Shown here in pieces: positions 1 to 11,050 of a stretch of DNA of 51,339 nt. The position numbers were made by a program, and so were the translations under genes. This DNA comes from an uncultured Caryophanales bacterium (GTDB lineage: Bacteria > Bacillota_I > Bacilli_A > RFN20 > CAG-826). The notes below the pieces were generated by a model. That model was not told the DNA's origin. It made no database searches and was given only the letters and a program-made list of their open reading frames with translations. Location of the stretch: positions 1 to 51,339 of the forward strand of contig CAMUVS010000006.1 in NCBI GenBank assembly GCA_947164155.1, written 5' to 3'. Positions within the stretch are counted from its first letter, which is position 1. Every line of letters begins with the position of its first letter.

Positions 1-53
1 ATTATCTTATTAGAATTATAGTTAATTATCAAGACAAAAATGACCAACAAAAA

Positions 54-72
54 ACCAGGATTAAATCCTGGT
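54..72 (-). terminator. Rho-independent terminator downstream of the preA-like gene
   Basis: ACCAGGAT-TAA-ATCCTGGT hairpin followed on the minus strand by a T-run (A-run on + at ~49-54). Confidence 0.8.
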
Positions 73-92
73 AGTTTGTTTTGCTAATGATA

Positions 93-1340
93 TTAGAGTC
101 TAACGTCTTGGACTTTTCTTCCTGGTTTTGCGGTCTTTTTAAAGACAACTTCACCTTTAGAAATTGCTCCAACTGGACAGACATGTCCACATAAGAGACA
201 TCCAACACATTTATCATGGTTACAACTTGGTCTTCTAGACTCTTCATCCCACTCCATAGCTTGGTGAGCGCCATCATAACAAGAGATATAGCAACGGCCA
301 CAGCCAACACATTTTTCACGATCAATTTCTGGATAGACAATATAGTCTCTATCGAGTTCTTCAGCAGGAATAATGTTCTTATTAGCTTTACCCACTAATT
401 GCTCTAAGTGATCAACATGTTGTTCTTCCATGTAATGCATTAAGCCGTTACATAAATCTTCAACGATTCTATAACCATATTGCATAATCGCGGTGGTAAC
501 TTGAATAGTTTTAGAACCCACTAAAATGAATTCAGCAGCGTCTTCCCAAGTTTCACATCCACCGATACCAGAGACTTCTAGATTAGGAATCGCAGTTCTC
601 ATTTGTTGAATAAATCTTAAGGCTACTGGTTTAACAGCTTTTCCGGAATATCCAGAGATCGCGGATTTACCGTTAACGATTGGCATACCAATTTTCTTAT
701 CTAAATCAATATTGCATATTGACTTGATGGTGTTAATCGCGGCAATACCGTCCGCTCCACCTTCTAAACAAGCTTTAGCAACTGGCACCATATCAGTAAT
801 ATTTGGTGTCATTTTTGCCATCATTGGGAGTTTAGATCCTCTTTTAACAGCTTGACAGTATCTCTTACAAAGTTCGGCATTCGTGCCTACGTCACTTCCC
901 ATCGCGTGAGACGTCATTTGAGGACATGATAAGTTCATTTCAATCATATCCGCGCCTGCTTCGGTAACTTTACGAGCGAGGTCTTCCCAAGTCTCTTCAC
1001 TATTACCCATAATCGAGGCAATTAATACTTTATCAGGATATTCTTTCTTTAATCTTGCTAAGTCAGCAAGGTTTTCTTCTAATGAATGTTCAGCGATTTG
1101 TTCCATGTTTTTGAAACCGACAAATGGTTCAGCTTCTTTAGTTAAGGTATCAAATCTAGGAGACACTTCATTAATAACGTAGGATTTTGGACCAATTGTC
1201 TTAAAGACAATTCCACCCCATCCACAGTCATAGGCCTTTTTACACATGTCATAATCATTTCCTACTGGAGAAGATGATAGACAAAACGGGTTAGGGAATT
1301 TAACACCTAAGAAGGTAATACTTAAATCTTTCTTTACCAT
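93..1340 (-). CDS. preA: NAD-dependent dihydropyrimidine dehydrogenase PreA-like subunit (dihydroorotate dehydrogenase-like barrel plus two C-terminal 4Fe-4S clusters)
   Basis: ORF 415 aa; DHOD-like barrel motifs and C-terminal [11 protein letters not shown] and [12 protein letters not shown] ferredoxin motifs. Confidence 0.85.
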   Translation of the reverse strand: MVKKDLSITFLGVKFPNPFCLSSSPVGNDYDMCKKAYDCGWGGIVFKTIGPKSYVINEVSPRFDTLTKEAEPFVGFKNMEQIAEHSLEENLADLARLKKEYPDKVLIASIMGNSEETWEDLARKVTEAGADMIEMNLSCPQMTSHAMGSDVGTNAELCKRYCQAVKRGSKLPMMAKMTPNITDMVPVAKACLEGGADGIAAINTIKSICNIDLDKKIGMPIVNGKSAISGYSGKAVKPVALRFIQQMRTAIPNLEVSGIGGCETWEDAAEFILVGSKTIQVTTAIMQYGYRIVEDLCNGLMHYMEEQHVDHLEQLVGKANKNIIPAEELDRDYIVYPEIDREKCVGCGRCYISCYDGAHQAMEWDEESRRPSCNHDKCVGCLLCGHVCPVGAISKGEVVFKKTAKPGRKVQDVRL

Positions 1341-1342
1341 AA

Positions 1343-2551
1343 TTATTTACCTCCTAAATATTTTTTAACTTTATAGGCAACTTCTTTAGCAGATCTCACC
1401 GCATAAACAACGGTCTTTTCTCCGCCTTTATAGATATCACCACAAGTGAATAAGTTGCCTTCAACTTTTTCTACTTCTTGAAGTTTATTAACTTCTAAAC
1501 CAAATGCACCTGCTTCGGTAGCTTGACCAACAGCGAGAATGATTAAATCAGCTTTAACTTTGACTTCGCTTGGTACAAATCTATGAGTGAATCTCACAGT
1601 CTTTCCTTTTAATGAAACAGGAACAAAGCCGTCCATAATAGAAACACCTTGCTCTTGAGCGCCCATAAGTTCTTTCTTAGAGGCCCTAAATTCTTCAAAT
1701 GTTTCATAAACGACATCAGTGACTTGTTTAACGCCTAATAATTTAAGAGTAGTAACAACGTCCATAGCGACGTCTCCTCCACCGATAACTAACACGTTAT
1801 CAGGGACTTTAACATTACCTTTCTTTTTCTTGCAGTCATGTAAGAAGTCAACCGCGGTCTTGACAAATCTATGACCTTCAAACATTGGAAGCATCTTGCC
1901 TTTAGAGTGACCGACCGCTAAAACGACTGCGTCATATTCTTTTTGAAGTTTCTTTAAATCTTCTACTTTAGTAGAGGTTCTAATTTCTACTCCTAATTTT
2001 TGAATACGTTTAATTTCTTTATCAACAACGCTAGATGGTAAACGATATTCAGGCATGCCATATCTCATATAACCACCAGCTTTAGCGTCTTTTTCAAAAA
2101 CCACGACAGAGCAGCCATCTAAAGCTAATAAACCAGCAATAGATAATCCAGCAGGACCACTACCAACAACTGCCACTTTCTTACCGTTAGATGGTTTCTT
2201 CTCTAAGATATCCATCTTTAATAAGTCTTCATAGTCAGTGACATATCTTTGAATTCTTCCGATATCAATTGGCTTATCAATACCACTTCTAGAACAACCA
2301 AGTTGACAATATCTTTCGGTTGGACAGACTCTTGCGCAAATTGCGCCTAAAATATTATTGATACGAACAGTTTCTGCTGCGCCTTTAAAGTTTCTAAATC
2401 GCACAGAACGAATAAATTTTGCTGGATCCGTTCCAGCAGGACAGGCTTTAGAACATGGAGCGTCGTGACAAAGTAAACAACGTGATGCTTCTTCCATCAC
2501 GAGTTTAGGTGTATACCCGGCTTCATATTCTTTTAAGTACTTTTCGGACAT
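1343..2551 (-). CDS. preT: PreT-like / glutamate synthase small-subunit-type FAD-NAD(P) oxidoreductase
   Basis: ORF 402 aa; N-terminal [14 protein letters not shown] Fe-S motif, [14 protein letters not shown] and GGGDVAMD nucleotide-binding motifs; adjacent to preA. Confidence 0.8.
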   Translation of the reverse strand: MSEKYLKEYEAGYTPKLVMEEASRCLLCHDAPCSKACPAGTDPAKFIRSVRFRNFKGAAETVRINNILGAICARVCPTERYCQLGCSRSGIDKPIDIGRIQRYVTDYEDLLKMDILEKKPSNGKKVAVVGSGPAGLSIAGLLALDGCSVVVFEKDAKAGGYMRYGMPEYRLPSSVVDKEIKRIQKLGVEIRTSTKVEDLKKLQKEYDAVVLAVGHSKGKMLPMFEGHRFVKTAVDFLHDCKKKKGNVKVPDNVLVIGGGDVAMDVVTTLKLLGVKQVTDVVYETFEEFRASKKELMGAQEQGVSIMDGFVPVSLKGKTVRFTHRFVPSEVKVKADLIILAVGQATEAGAFGLEVNKLQEVEKVEGNLFTCGDIYKGGEKTVVYAVRSAKEVAYKVKKYLGGK

Positions 2552-2618
2552 AAAAATCCTCCTAATTAAGTCTAAAAAAGAAAAATCCTTGTATTTATTT
2601 TAACAAATAAAAAAAGAA

Positions 2619-2638
2619 TATGCATTATCAATTGCATA
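2619..2638 (-). terminator. Terminator hairpin downstream of the zinc-ribbon gene
   Basis: TATGCA..TGCATA inverted repeat followed on the minus strand by TTCTTTTTTT. Confidence 0.6.
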
Positions 2639-2651
2639 CTCTTAATTTTGC

Positions 2652-3188
2652 TTATCTATTACTTTCGTATTCTTCAATTATTCTTTCACGATTAGAAATC
2701 TTTTTAGAAAATACCGCGCCTGAAAGGATGAGGAAGACAATTCCGGCATCTGCGACTAATTCAAATAGCACTCCTAAGAATACGTACATTACATATTGAC
2801 TAACAACTCCATACCCCGGATCAGCGACATCAACTGTTCTAACGCCTAGAGCAATAAATAAAATACAAAGCGCTAATCCAACTGGTAAAAAGATCAATCC
2901 TAAAGTTAAAAATGTTGTTCTTTTAGATTTTAAAGAAACGATTTCTCTTTTATATCTTTCTATGGTCGCATCATCAACTTTATTATTAGATGAACTTTGA
3001 TCAATAAAGCTCGCCGCTACTCTAGTAGATGAAATAGCTTTTCCGCAATAAGAACAATAAACTGCATCTTCATCAACGCTTGCTCCACAATGTGGACAAG
3101 TCGCGTACTTCACCAATTTACTGCCGCATTTATCACAATACGTTGCCCCATCTCCAAATTCAGCATTACATGTTGGACATTTTTTCAT
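2652..3188 (-). CDS. Zinc-ribbon membrane protein
   Basis: 178 aa; four CxxC motifs forming two zinc ribbons (CPTC..CDKC, CPHC..CSYC) and two hydrophobic segments. Confidence 0.75.
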   Translation of the reverse strand: MKKCPTCNAEFGDGATYCDKCGSKLVKYATCPHCGASVDEDAVYCSYCGKAISSTRVAASFIDQSSSNNKVDDATIERYKREIVSLKSKRTTFLTLGLIFLPVGLALCILFIALGVRTVDVADPGYGVVSQYVMYVFLGVLFELVADAGIVFLILSGAVFSKKISNRERIIEEYESNR

Positions 3189-3190
3189 AA

Positions 3191-5143
3191 TTAATCACCA
3201 TCCTTTTGAGGATTTAATTCTTTATAAATACCTACTAATTGTTTAGCCCATTTATCACTAGAATAATTTAGCATCGTCTTTTTAGCGTTTTTAATGATTG
3301 GTTTAATATCACCAAATAAGGCTTTTTCTAGTTTAGAAACCCATTCATCATAGTTATGATAAATTAAAGCGTTTTCCTCGTCGATAAATACTCCATCTAA
3401 AGCGGTATCCGCTTTCGCTAATATTGGAGTGCCACACACTGCAGCCTCAAAATAAGTTAAGCCTTGAGTTTCAAAGTTACTCGCGGTGACAAAAACATCG
3501 AATAAAGAATAATAATATTTGAGTTTGGAGTTTTCTATTTCACCCACAAATATCACGTTTTCTTCTAAATCTAACTTTTTCACAGTCTTTTTAAGCATTG
3601 GAATCGCATCTCCGATTCCTACAATAATAAAGGCTAGATTAGGGATTTCGTGCTTAATTTTTGCAATATATTCTAAAGTCTCAACAATGTTCTTTTCTAG
3701 GGAAACTCTTCCTACATAACCAATAACTTTTTTATGTTTAAGTCCATATGAATCTCTTAAGTTATTAATTAATTCATTATCCATCTTAGAGATTTCAAAG
3801 CGAGCGACATTAACTGGAGAAGGGATAATACGAATATCTTTTTCTCCAACATCCTTTTTTAAGATCTCATAGCTTTTTTGAGAAGGAACAGTAATGATTT
3901 TACAGTCATTATAAATACGTTGAAAAATTAAGCTTTTCGCAGTTTTATAGATAATATTACCTAAATCTAAACCAAACTTCTTTTCATAATATAAATTCCA
4001 TAAGGTGTGATATGTATATAAAATATTAACTCCTGTTAACTTCGCTAATTTAAGAGCGATTACCCCGACAGAATATTCGGTATGTAAATGAATATAGTCA
4101 AAACCAAATAAAGCAAGCATCTTCGCTGATTTAGTAAACTGGAATGTTTTTAACATATGTAGTTCTTTATTTCCTCTAAGTAAAGAGGCATAAGTTGCAG
4201 GAATTGGAATATAGCTATCTTTAGGTAATTCTTTATAAGATGAATTCTCATTCCAAAGCGCTCCAATATAGACCTCGTAACCGAGTTTTTCTAGCTCTAA
4301 CTGTAATAAGTCAATGACCACTGCCACTCCGTTAACAAATAAAGGACAAACATCAGTTAATAACGCAATTCTAGGTTTATTAGGAATATCATCTAGTTCA
4401 TTAAATAAATGAGTAAAGAATGTCTCATTTAATATGGCTTCTTCTGGAAGAGCAGAAGCTATGTATTTAGATTTTTTACCCACTAATGGGTTATAGTGAT
4501 GTTTCTTATAATATTCTTCAAGTCGAATAGATAATATATCCTTATAATATAAATAATGCCCACATACTGGATAAGAAGAGAATTTCACTAAAGGATTTAA
4601 ATGTCCTTTTTCATAAATCTTAAATCGATTATCAAGTGACACCACTTCATCGTTTTGTCCAAAGTGGATATAAGTAGGAACTGTAAAATTAACGATTTCA
4701 TCACTCAATTCATATTCAGCTTTATAAGAGTTAACTGGAGAAATTAGAATCATCTTTTCGATATTTAAATCTTGGTTCTTATGTGCTTTAGAGGCTAAAT
4801 ACGCCCCTACTCCAAATCCTAATAAAGTTAGTGTTTGATCTTTTCTAATAACTTTACTAGAGAATAATTCAAAAATAATTCTTTCAAAAACATCAAAGTA
4901 ATATTCTAAATATAAAACATGGTCATGTTTTGTAATAAAGTTAATGACAATAACTTGCTCCCCGCGATTAATAATAGGAGCAAGCAAATCATAAAATTGT
5001 CTTTCTCCTTCAAAATGAAATAAAGGAAAGATAATAATATTTTTTAAGTTATTCTTACTATTATAAAAACTAACCTGATATGGGTTATGATCTAAAACAA
5101 TTTCAATCTTTTTGCCTTTAAAGGCTGGTCTAGATTTCGCCAT
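3191..5143 (-). CDS. Fusion protein: N-terminal alpha/beta-hydrolase-like domain plus C-terminal GT4-type glycosyltransferase
   Basis: 650 aa; N-terminal GFGVG elbow, GQNDEVV and CGHYLYY; C-terminal GYVGRVSLEKNIVETLEYIA and FETQGLTYFEAAVCGTP typical of GT4. Confidence 0.8.
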   Translation of the reverse strand: MAKSRPAFKGKKIEIVLDHNPYQVSFYNSKNNLKNIIIFPLFHFEGERQFYDLLAPIINRGEQVIVINFITKHDHVLYLEYYFDVFERIIFELFSSKVIRKDQTLTLLGFGVGAYLASKAHKNQDLNIEKMILISPVNSYKAEYELSDEIVNFTVPTYIHFGQNDEVVSLDNRFKIYEKGHLNPLVKFSSYPVCGHYLYYKDILSIRLEEYYKKHHYNPLVGKKSKYIASALPEEAILNETFFTHLFNELDDIPNKPRIALLTDVCPLFVNGVAVVIDLLQLELEKLGYEVYIGALWNENSSYKELPKDSYIPIPATYASLLRGNKELHMLKTFQFTKSAKMLALFGFDYIHLHTEYSVGVIALKLAKLTGVNILYTYHTLWNLYYEKKFGLDLGNIIYKTAKSLIFQRIYNDCKIITVPSQKSYEILKKDVGEKDIRIIPSPVNVARFEISKMDNELINNLRDSYGLKHKKVIGYVGRVSLEKNIVETLEYIAKIKHEIPNLAFIIVGIGDAIPMLKKTVKKLDLEENVIFVGEIENSKLKYYYSLFDVFVTASNFETQGLTYFEAAVCGTPILAKADTALDGVFIDEENALIYHNYDEWVSKLEKALFGDIKPIIKNAKKTMLNYSSDKWAKQLVGIYKELNPQKDGD

Positions 5144-5184
5144 AAAGTTATTTTAAACCAAACCTATTTCTTTGTATATAAAAA

Positions 5185-5207
5185 CCCCATCTAATAAATA
5201 GATGAGG
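5185..5207 (-). terminator. Terminator of the ribosomal superoperon (after rplQ)
   Basis: CCTCATCTA-TTTAT-TAGATGGGG then TTTTT on the minus strand. Confidence 0.85.
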
Positions 5208-5228
5208 TCTTAAATAATTTAGTGTAGA

Positions 5229-5630
5229 TTATTCAACCCAAGTCACTAAGACAACTGGGGCGTCATCACCACGACGGTTTTCAAGCTTTAATCTTCTTGT
5301 ATAACCACCATTACGGCTCTTAAATTTAGGACCGATGACGGAGAATAATTTATCTAAAGCGGAGACTCCTTCACTAGCTTCGATATTTCTCACGAATCTA
5401 GCGGCTTCTCTTTTAGCGTTCATAACGTCGGCTTTCTTAGTTAAAGTAACTAATCTATCAGCTTCTTTAACGACATCACGAGCGACAGCTTCAGTAACTT
5501 TGACGGATTCATGAATAATTAAATCAGTGACCACATTACGAAGCATATTTTCATATTTGCTTTTGGTGTACGCGGCTTTAAATCTCACGCCGGTTTTACC
5601 ATGTACATTTTTACGACCTTGTGCTGGCAT
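5229..5630 (-). CDS. rplQ: 50S ribosomal protein L17
   Basis: Sequence and operon position. Confidence 0.95.
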   Translation of the reverse strand: MPAQGRKNVHGKTGVRFKAAYTKSKYENMLRNVVTDLIIHESVKVTEAVARDVVKEADRLVTLTKKADVMNAKREAARFVRNIEASEGVSALDKLFSVIGPKFKSRNGGYTRRLKLENRRGDDAPVVLVTWVE

Positions 5631-5648
5631 AATTTATTTCCTTTCTAA

Positions 5649-6614
5649 TTATTCAAAATCTCTGAATGATAAGCCAATGGATTGAAGTTTCTCTTTAATT
5701 TCTTTAAGAGACTTCTTACCAAGATTTTTGACTTTCATCATTTCTTCTTCACTCTTCTCAGTTAATTCTAAGACAGTGCCGATATTCGCTCTTTTTAAGC
5801 AGTTATAGCTTCTGACAGATAAATCGAGATCTTCAATAGTGATGTTCTCATATTTATTTTCTTCAACAGTAACGACTTCTTTTTCGATATTAATATCTTG
5901 AGTGATTTCCGCTAAGCCTAAGAATTTGTTGAGGTGTTCGATTAATAATCTAGCAGCCCAAACAACAGCTTCTTGAGGAAGAATACTTCCATTAGTCCAA
6001 ACTTCTAATGTAAGTTTATCAAATTTGGAATCGTGACCAACACGAGTGTTATCAACGATGTAATTTGCTTTTCTTACTGGAGAATAGTTACTATCTGTAG
6101 CGATAACTCCAACTGGGAAATTTGGATGTAATACTTTATTTTGTTCACCAGTGAAATATCCTCTACCGTTTCTAGCGTGAAGCACCATATGTAATTTGCC
6201 GCCTTCCGCTACGTGAGCGATGACGACATCTTTATTAATAACTTCAACGCCAGTTGGGCAAACGATATCAGCACCAGTAACGACTTTGGCTTCTTCAACA
6301 TTAATTTCAAGTCTCTTATTAGCGTCATCGGTTTCATCAATCTTTAAGACTAAATCTTTAAGATTAAGGACGATAGAAGTAACATCTTCTTCAACGCCTT
6401 CTAAAGAGGAGAATTCGTGTTGTGCACCTTCTACTTCAACAGCATAGATGCTAGCGCCTGGAAGAGCGGATAATAAGACTCTTCTTAAAGCGTTTCCAAG
6501 GGTTAATCCGAATCCTCTTTCAAGAGGTTCGATGACGAAACGACCATAATTTTCATTACCGTCGTAGTCAGCTTGGGTAATACCAAATCTTTCAAATGGA
6601 TTTGCAATTTTCAT
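5649..6614 (-). CDS. rpoA: DNA-directed RNA polymerase subunit alpha
   Basis: RpoA N- and C-terminal domain sequence; operon position. Confidence 0.97.
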   Translation of the reverse strand: MKIANPFERFGITQADYDGNENYGRFVIEPLERGFGLTLGNALRRVLLSALPGASIYAVEVEGAQHEFSSLEGVEEDVTSIVLNLKDLVLKIDETDDANKRLEINVEEAKVVTGADIVCPTGVEVINKDVVIAHVAEGGKLHMVLHARNGRGYFTGEQNKVLHPNFPVGVIATDSNYSPVRKANYIVDNTRVGHDSKFDKLTLEVWTNGSILPQEAVVWAARLLIEHLNKFLGLAEITQDINIEKEVVTVEENKYENITIEDLDLSVRSYNCLKRANIGTVLELTEKSEEEMMKVKNLGKKSLKEIKEKLQSIGLSFRDFE

Positions 6615-6631
6615 TGTTATATCCTCCTAAA

Positions 6632-7015
6632 TTAACCACGTGGACGTTTTGGTGGACGGCAGCCATTATGTGGGATTGGGGTTGTGTCAACAATAGACAT
6701 AACTTGTAAGCCCGCAACCGCTAAAGAACGGATAGCGCCTTCTCTACCTGGGCCTGGACCTTTGACATCAACATCAACTTGTCTAATGCCTTGTTCATAA
6801 GCACTCTTTGCTGCAGCTTCACTAGCTTGTTGAGCAGCAAATGGAGTGGATTTTTTCGCTCCTTTAAAACCTAATGCACCGGCGCTACTCCAAGCGATGG
6901 CATTGCCGTCGGCATCAGTAATAGTAACGATGGTGTTATTGAATGTGGAGTGGATGTGCGCCACGCCTTTAGTATAGGAACGTTTAACTTTCTTTTTACG
7001 TACAACTTTAGCCAT
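6632..7015 (-). CDS. rpsK: 30S ribosomal protein S11
   Basis: Sequence and operon position. Confidence 0.97.
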   Translation of the reverse strand: MAKVVRKKKVKRSYTKGVAHIHSTFNNTIVTITDADGNAIAWSSAGALGFKGAKKSTPFAAQQASEAAAKSAYEQGIRQVDVDVKGPGPGREGAIRSLAVAGLQVMSIVDTTPIPHNGCRPPKRPRG

Positions 7016-7033
7016 GATACATCTCTCCTTTCA

Positions 7034-7408
7034 TTATTTAGGTGCGACTTTCTTATTCGCAATGGTTTTACGTGGACCTTTACGGGTACGCGCATTTGTT
7101 TTGGTTTTTTGACCGCGGACTGGTAAACCTTTTTTATGTCTAATTCCACGATAACAACCAATTTCAGTTAATCTTTTGATATTTAAGGCGACTTCTCTTC
7201 TTAAATCACCTTCGACTTTTAATTTGCTAACTTCTGCTCTGATTGCATTCATTTGAGCGTCGGATAAATCCTTAACTCTAATTTGTGGATCAACTTTTGC
7301 AGTTTCACAAATCTTTCTAGCAGTAGTTCTTCCAATACCGTAAATATAGGTAAGGGAGAAGGCTACTTGTTTGTCGTTTGGAATATCAACACCAACAATA
7401 CGTGCCAT
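7034..7408 (-). CDS. rpsM: 30S ribosomal protein S13
   Basis: Sequence and operon position. Confidence 0.97.
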   Translation of the reverse strand: MARIVGVDIPNDKQVAFSLTYIYGIGRTTARKICETAKVDPQIRVKDLSDAQMNAIRAEVSKLKVEGDLRREVALNIKRLTEIGCYRGIRHKKGLPVRGQKTKTNARTRKGPRKTIANKKVAPK

Positions 7409-7427
7409 ATTCTAATTTCCTCCTATA

Positions 7428-7541
7428 TTAACCTTGTCTTTGCTTGTGCTTTGGATCGCTACAAATGACCATGATTTTACCATGTCTTTTGATGACTCTG
7501 CACTTTGAGCAAATAGGTTTGACTGAAGGTCTGACTTTCAT
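7428..7541 (-). CDS. rpmJ: 50S ribosomal protein L36 (not in supplied ORF track)
   Basis: Manual translation [37 protein letters not shown]; between infA and rpsM. Confidence 0.97.
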   Translation of the reverse strand: MKVRPSVKPICSKCRVIKRHGKIMVICSDPKHKQRQG

Positions 7542-7573
7542 AATTTCTTTCCTCCTTAATAGTTTTGTTAGGA

Positions 7574-7792
7574 CTATTTAAACCTGAATGTTATTCGGCC
7601 CCGTGTTAAATCATAAGGCGAGATTTCTACGGTAACTTTATCACCTGGAAGAATGCGAATGTAATTCATTCGGATTTTACCAGAAACGGTAGCCAAGATT
7701 ACCATGTCGTTTTCAAGTTTGACTCTAAACATTGCGTTTGGAAGAGTCTCAGTAACGACCGCCTGAACTTCGATGACATCTGCTTTAGACAT
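7574..7792 (-). CDS. infA: Translation initiation factor IF-1
   Basis: 72 aa S1-like OB fold, [26 protein letters not shown]. Confidence 0.96.
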   Translation of the reverse strand: MSKADVIEVQAVVTETLPNAMFRVKLENDMVILATVSGKIRMNYIRILPGDKVTVEISPYDLTRGRITFRFK

Positions 7793-7796
7793 TTAT

Positions 7797-8558
7797 TTAC
7801 TCTTCTCCTTCATACATTGTAATGATTTCAATTCCCTCACTAGTGACTATCACTGTGTTTTCATAGTGGGCAGTTAATTTGTGGTCTTTAGAAACCGCTG
7901 TCCAGCCATCAGGTAGGACCCTGATGTCTTTTTTACCTTCTAGAACCATAGGCTCTATACATAGTGACATACCTTCTTCAATCTTCATTCCTGTTCCCGC
8001 TTTTCCATAATTTGGAATCGTTGGATCTTCATGCATATGAGTTCCAATTGAATGACCAGTATAATCACGAGTGACGTTATAACCATGATTTTCAACATAG
8101 GACTGTATCGCGTGGGATATATCTCCAATATAGTTACCGACCTTAACTTGTTTTAAGCCTTCAAAGAATGCATCTTTTGTGACTTTCACAAGTTTTTCGG
8201 CTCTATCGGAGAGCTTGCCAACCGCGAAGGTACGGCAAGCATCTGCCATATAGCCCTGATAAGACGCCACTAAATCTACAGAAACAATATCGCCTTCTTT
8301 TAAGATTTTCTTATTAGAAGGGATGCCATGCACTAACTCTTCATTAACGGATACGCAGGCATTAGCGGGATATCCATAATATCCTTTTTCCGCACTGATA
8401 CATCCGTGTTTGATGAATGTGTTAATGACAATTTGATCAATATCCATGGTGGTCATACCTGGCTTAATGACTTCTTTAATAGTTTTGAAGGCATCAGCGA
8501 CAGCTTGACCCGCCACTTTCATTAATGCAATTTCTCTTTTAGATTTAATGTACACCAT
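7797..8558 (-). CDS. map: Methionine aminopeptidase type I
   Basis: M24 metallopeptidase motifs GYTGHSIGTHMHEDPTIPNYG. Confidence 0.96.
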   Translation of the reverse strand: MVYIKSKREIALMKVAGQAVADAFKTIKEVIKPGMTTMDIDQIVINTFIKHGCISAEKGYYGYPANACVSVNEELVHGIPSNKKILKEGDIVSVDLVASYQGYMADACRTFAVGKLSDRAEKLVKVTKDAFFEGLKQVKVGNYIGDISHAIQSYVENHGYNVTRDYTGHSIGTHMHEDPTIPNYGKAGTGMKIEEGMSLCIEPMVLEGKKDIRVLPDGWTAVSKDHKLTAHYENTVIVTSEGIEIITMYEGEE

Positions 8559-8560
8559 AG

Positions 8561-9211
8561 TTATTTTTTTAAGTATGAAGAAACTTCATCGAATAGTTCT
8601 TCTTTACCAACTAAAGAGTTGAATGACTCTAATAGCCCAAGCTTCTTATAGAAATCAAGAAGTGGTTTGGTTTCAGAAACATAATGTTCCAATCTCACTT
8701 TGAGAGCTTCTTCGTTATCGTCTTTTCTTTGGAATAATGGTCCTCCACATAAATCACAGACACCTTCCACTTTTGGTTTCATGGTGACAACGTGATATGG
8801 AGCGCCACAATCTTTACAAACTCTACGACCGGAGATTCTTCTCACAAGTTCTTCGTTATCACAGTCTAAATTGATAACTGCTTCGATTGGTCGAGAGATA
8901 GACTTAGCGATTTCATCTAACGCTTCAGCTTGCGCTAAAGTGCGAGGAAAACCGTCAAGTAAGAACCCAGCTTCACAGTCTTTTTGACTGAGTCTCTCTT
9001 TGACTAAGCCAATAGTCACATCATCAGGGACTAAATCGCCTTTATTAATGTAACTAGCAGCAAGTACGCCGAGTTCTGTTTGTGCTTTAATTGCTTCTCT
9101 AAACATATCTCCAGTAGAAATATGAACGAGATTTAAAGCTTCTTTTAATTGCTTTGCAAGTGTACCCTTGCCAGCTCCTGGGGGACCCATCAAGATAATG
9201 TTCTTTTTCAT
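8561..9211 (-). CDS. adk: Adenylate kinase
   Basis: GPPGAGKGT P-loop, DGFPRT, zinc-type lid CKDCGAPYH..CDLCG. Confidence 0.97.
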   Translation of the reverse strand: MKKNIILMGPPGAGKGTLAKQLKEALNLVHISTGDMFREAIKAQTELGVLAASYINKGDLVPDDVTIGLVKERLSQKDCEAGFLLDGFPRTLAQAEALDEIAKSISRPIEAVINLDCDNEELVRRISGRRVCKDCGAPYHVVTMKPKVEGVCDLCGGPLFQRKDDNEEALKVRLEHYVSETKPLLDFYKKLGLLESFNSLVGKEELFDEVSSYLKK

Positions 9212-9216
9212 AAATA

Positions 9217-10593
9217 TTAATGACCTCCTGAAGCCACAACTTCATCGAATGATTTACCAGCAAGTAAGCCATCGATTTGGTTATTTAATTCTAAGCAAAC
9301 ACCGACAACAATGATCATTCCGGTACCGCCCATGACTAAGCTTGCATCGCCTCCGAATATACCACTCATTGTTAACACTGGTGGTAAAGCGGCAATTAAT
9401 ACAAGAGCCATAGCGCCGATAAAGGTCACTCTATTTAAGACACGACGGATATATCTTTCAGTTTCAATACCTGGTTTAACTCCAGGGATATAGCTTCCAT
9501 TCTTTTGGAAGTTTTCCGCCATTTGTTGTGGATCGATTTGTAAGTTCGCATAGAAGAATGTAAATGCTACTACAAGGACAATATAGATAATTAATCCCCA
9601 AGGCATTTTCCAACTTCCCATGTCGTATAATTCGCTGGTAGAGAAGATCTTTAACCAACCAGCGTTAGCCCCATCATTAGAGACAAATGCCGCAATGACA
9701 CTTGGCGCCATTAATAAGGAGCTAGCGAAGATGACAGGAATAACTCCAGCACTATTAATCTTAATTGGTAAGAAGCTCGCTCTAGCCATTGATTGAGTTT
9801 GTCCTCCACCTTTACCCGAATGTTGAATTGGGATTTTACGTTGAGATAACTCAATGAATGTCACGAATGCGATAATGACGAGGTAAGCAACAACATAGAG
9901 TATAAACTTGAATACTCCAGCGATCACTAGACTATCAGGAGCACCACCAGTGCTACTAATATAGGTAGTGAAGGCGTGGGCGAATTGATTTGGTAATGAA
10001 CAGACAATACCCGCAAAGATGATCATGGAGATACCATTACCGATACCTTTAACGGAGATTTGATCACCAAGCCACATCACAAGCATAGAGCCTGCAAGCA
10101 TAACTATGATGATATATAAATATCCCATCCATGCGTTTCCGTTCGCGGAAAGCTGATTCATTAATTCAAATGTCACGCCACTATCAGAAGAGTTTTCAAT
10201 AGTTTTGATAATACCGTATGCTTGGACCGCACCTAATAATAAAGTTAGGTAACGGGTCGCATATTCCATTTTCCTTCTTCCGTATTGACCTTGACGTCTA
10301 AGCTCAGATAGAGCAGGTAATACATCAGTACTTAACAGTTGCACAATAATTTGTGCGGTGATGTATGGAGAGACGCCGAGGGCGAAGATGGAGAACGTTT
10401 GTAACGTACCTCCACCAAGTAGGTTCATAAGAGATAGAGCAGACCCGGAATTGAGATAATCGTCAAATCCTGAGACTTTTACTCCCGGGACTGTAATCTG
10501 TGCTCCGATACGGAAGATAAAGAGAATGAGGACCGTAAACAAAATACGGTTCATGATTTCTTTATTTTTAAGAATCGAAGCAATCTTTTTCAT
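9217..10593 (-). CDS. secY: Preprotein translocase subunit SecY
   Basis: Multi-TM SecY sequence; operon position. Confidence 0.96.
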   Translation of the reverse strand: MKKIASILKNKEIMNRILFTVLILFIFRIGAQITVPGVKVSGFDDYLNSGSALSLMNLLGGGTLQTFSIFALGVSPYITAQIIVQLLSTDVLPALSELRRQGQYGRRKMEYATRYLTLLLGAVQAYGIIKTIENSSDSGVTFELMNQLSANGNAWMGYLYIIIVMLAGSMLVMWLGDQISVKGIGNGISMIIFAGIVCSLPNQFAHAFTTYISSTGGAPDSLVIAGVFKFILYVVAYLVIIAFVTFIELSQRKIPIQHSGKGGGQTQSMARASFLPIKINSAGVIPVIFASSLLMAPSVIAAFVSNDGANAGWLKIFSTSELYDMGSWKMPWGLIIYIVLVVAFTFFYANLQIDPQQMAENFQKNGSYIPGVKPGIETERYIRRVLNRVTFIGAMALVLIAALPPVLTMSGIFGGDASLVMGGTGMIIVVGVCLELNNQIDGLLAGKSFDEVVASGGH

Positions 10594-10595
10594 AA

Positions 10596-11036
10596 TTAGA
10601 TTACCTCAGCGGTTCCACCTGCGGCTTTAATGGCTTCAAGAGCACTCTTAGAGAATTTAGAAGCTTGAACAGTTAATGCTTTTTCAAGCTTGCCTTTTCC
10701 TAAGACTTTGACACCGCAATATTCTTTGCCGATTAAACCGGCATCTTTGAGAGTAGCAGCATTGACCACTTTGCCAGCTTCGAATTTATTTAAATCTTCG
10801 ACGTTAACAACAGCGTATGCGACGCGATTGACATTCTTAAAACCTCTTTTTGGAAGTCTTCTCCATAAAGGCATTTGTCCACCTTCAAAGCCTAAAGCGA
10901 CTCCACCACCACTACGGGCGTTTTGTCCTTTATGACCTTTACCAGCGGTCTTGCCGTTTCCGGAGCCGATGCCTCTACCTCTACGGTAGTGAGCGCTTCT
11001 ACTGCCTTCTACTGCTTGTAATTCATGTAATTTCAT
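10596..11036 (-). CDS. rplO: 50S ribosomal protein L15
   Basis: Sequence and operon position. Confidence 0.96.
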   Translation of the reverse strand: MKLHELQAVEGSRSAHYRRGRGIGSGNGKTAGKGHKGQNARSGGGVALGFEGGQMPLWRRLPKRGFKNVNRVAYAVVNVEDLNKFEAGKVVNAATLKDAGLIGKEYCGVKVLGKGKLEKALTVQASKFSKSALEAIKAAGGTAEVI

Positions 11037-11050
11037 GTGACTAAGCCTCC

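Noticed and set aside
29-340. 103-aa minus ORF overlapping the 3' end of preA
   Set aside because: Out-of-frame shadow of the ferredoxin-like C-terminus; runs through the terminator.
10690-10935. Plus-strand ORFs inside the ribosomal operon (e.g. 81 aa here, also at 11402, 13656, 14447, 16492)
   Set aside because: Antisense shadows of conserved r-protein genes with no recognisable motif or translation signal.
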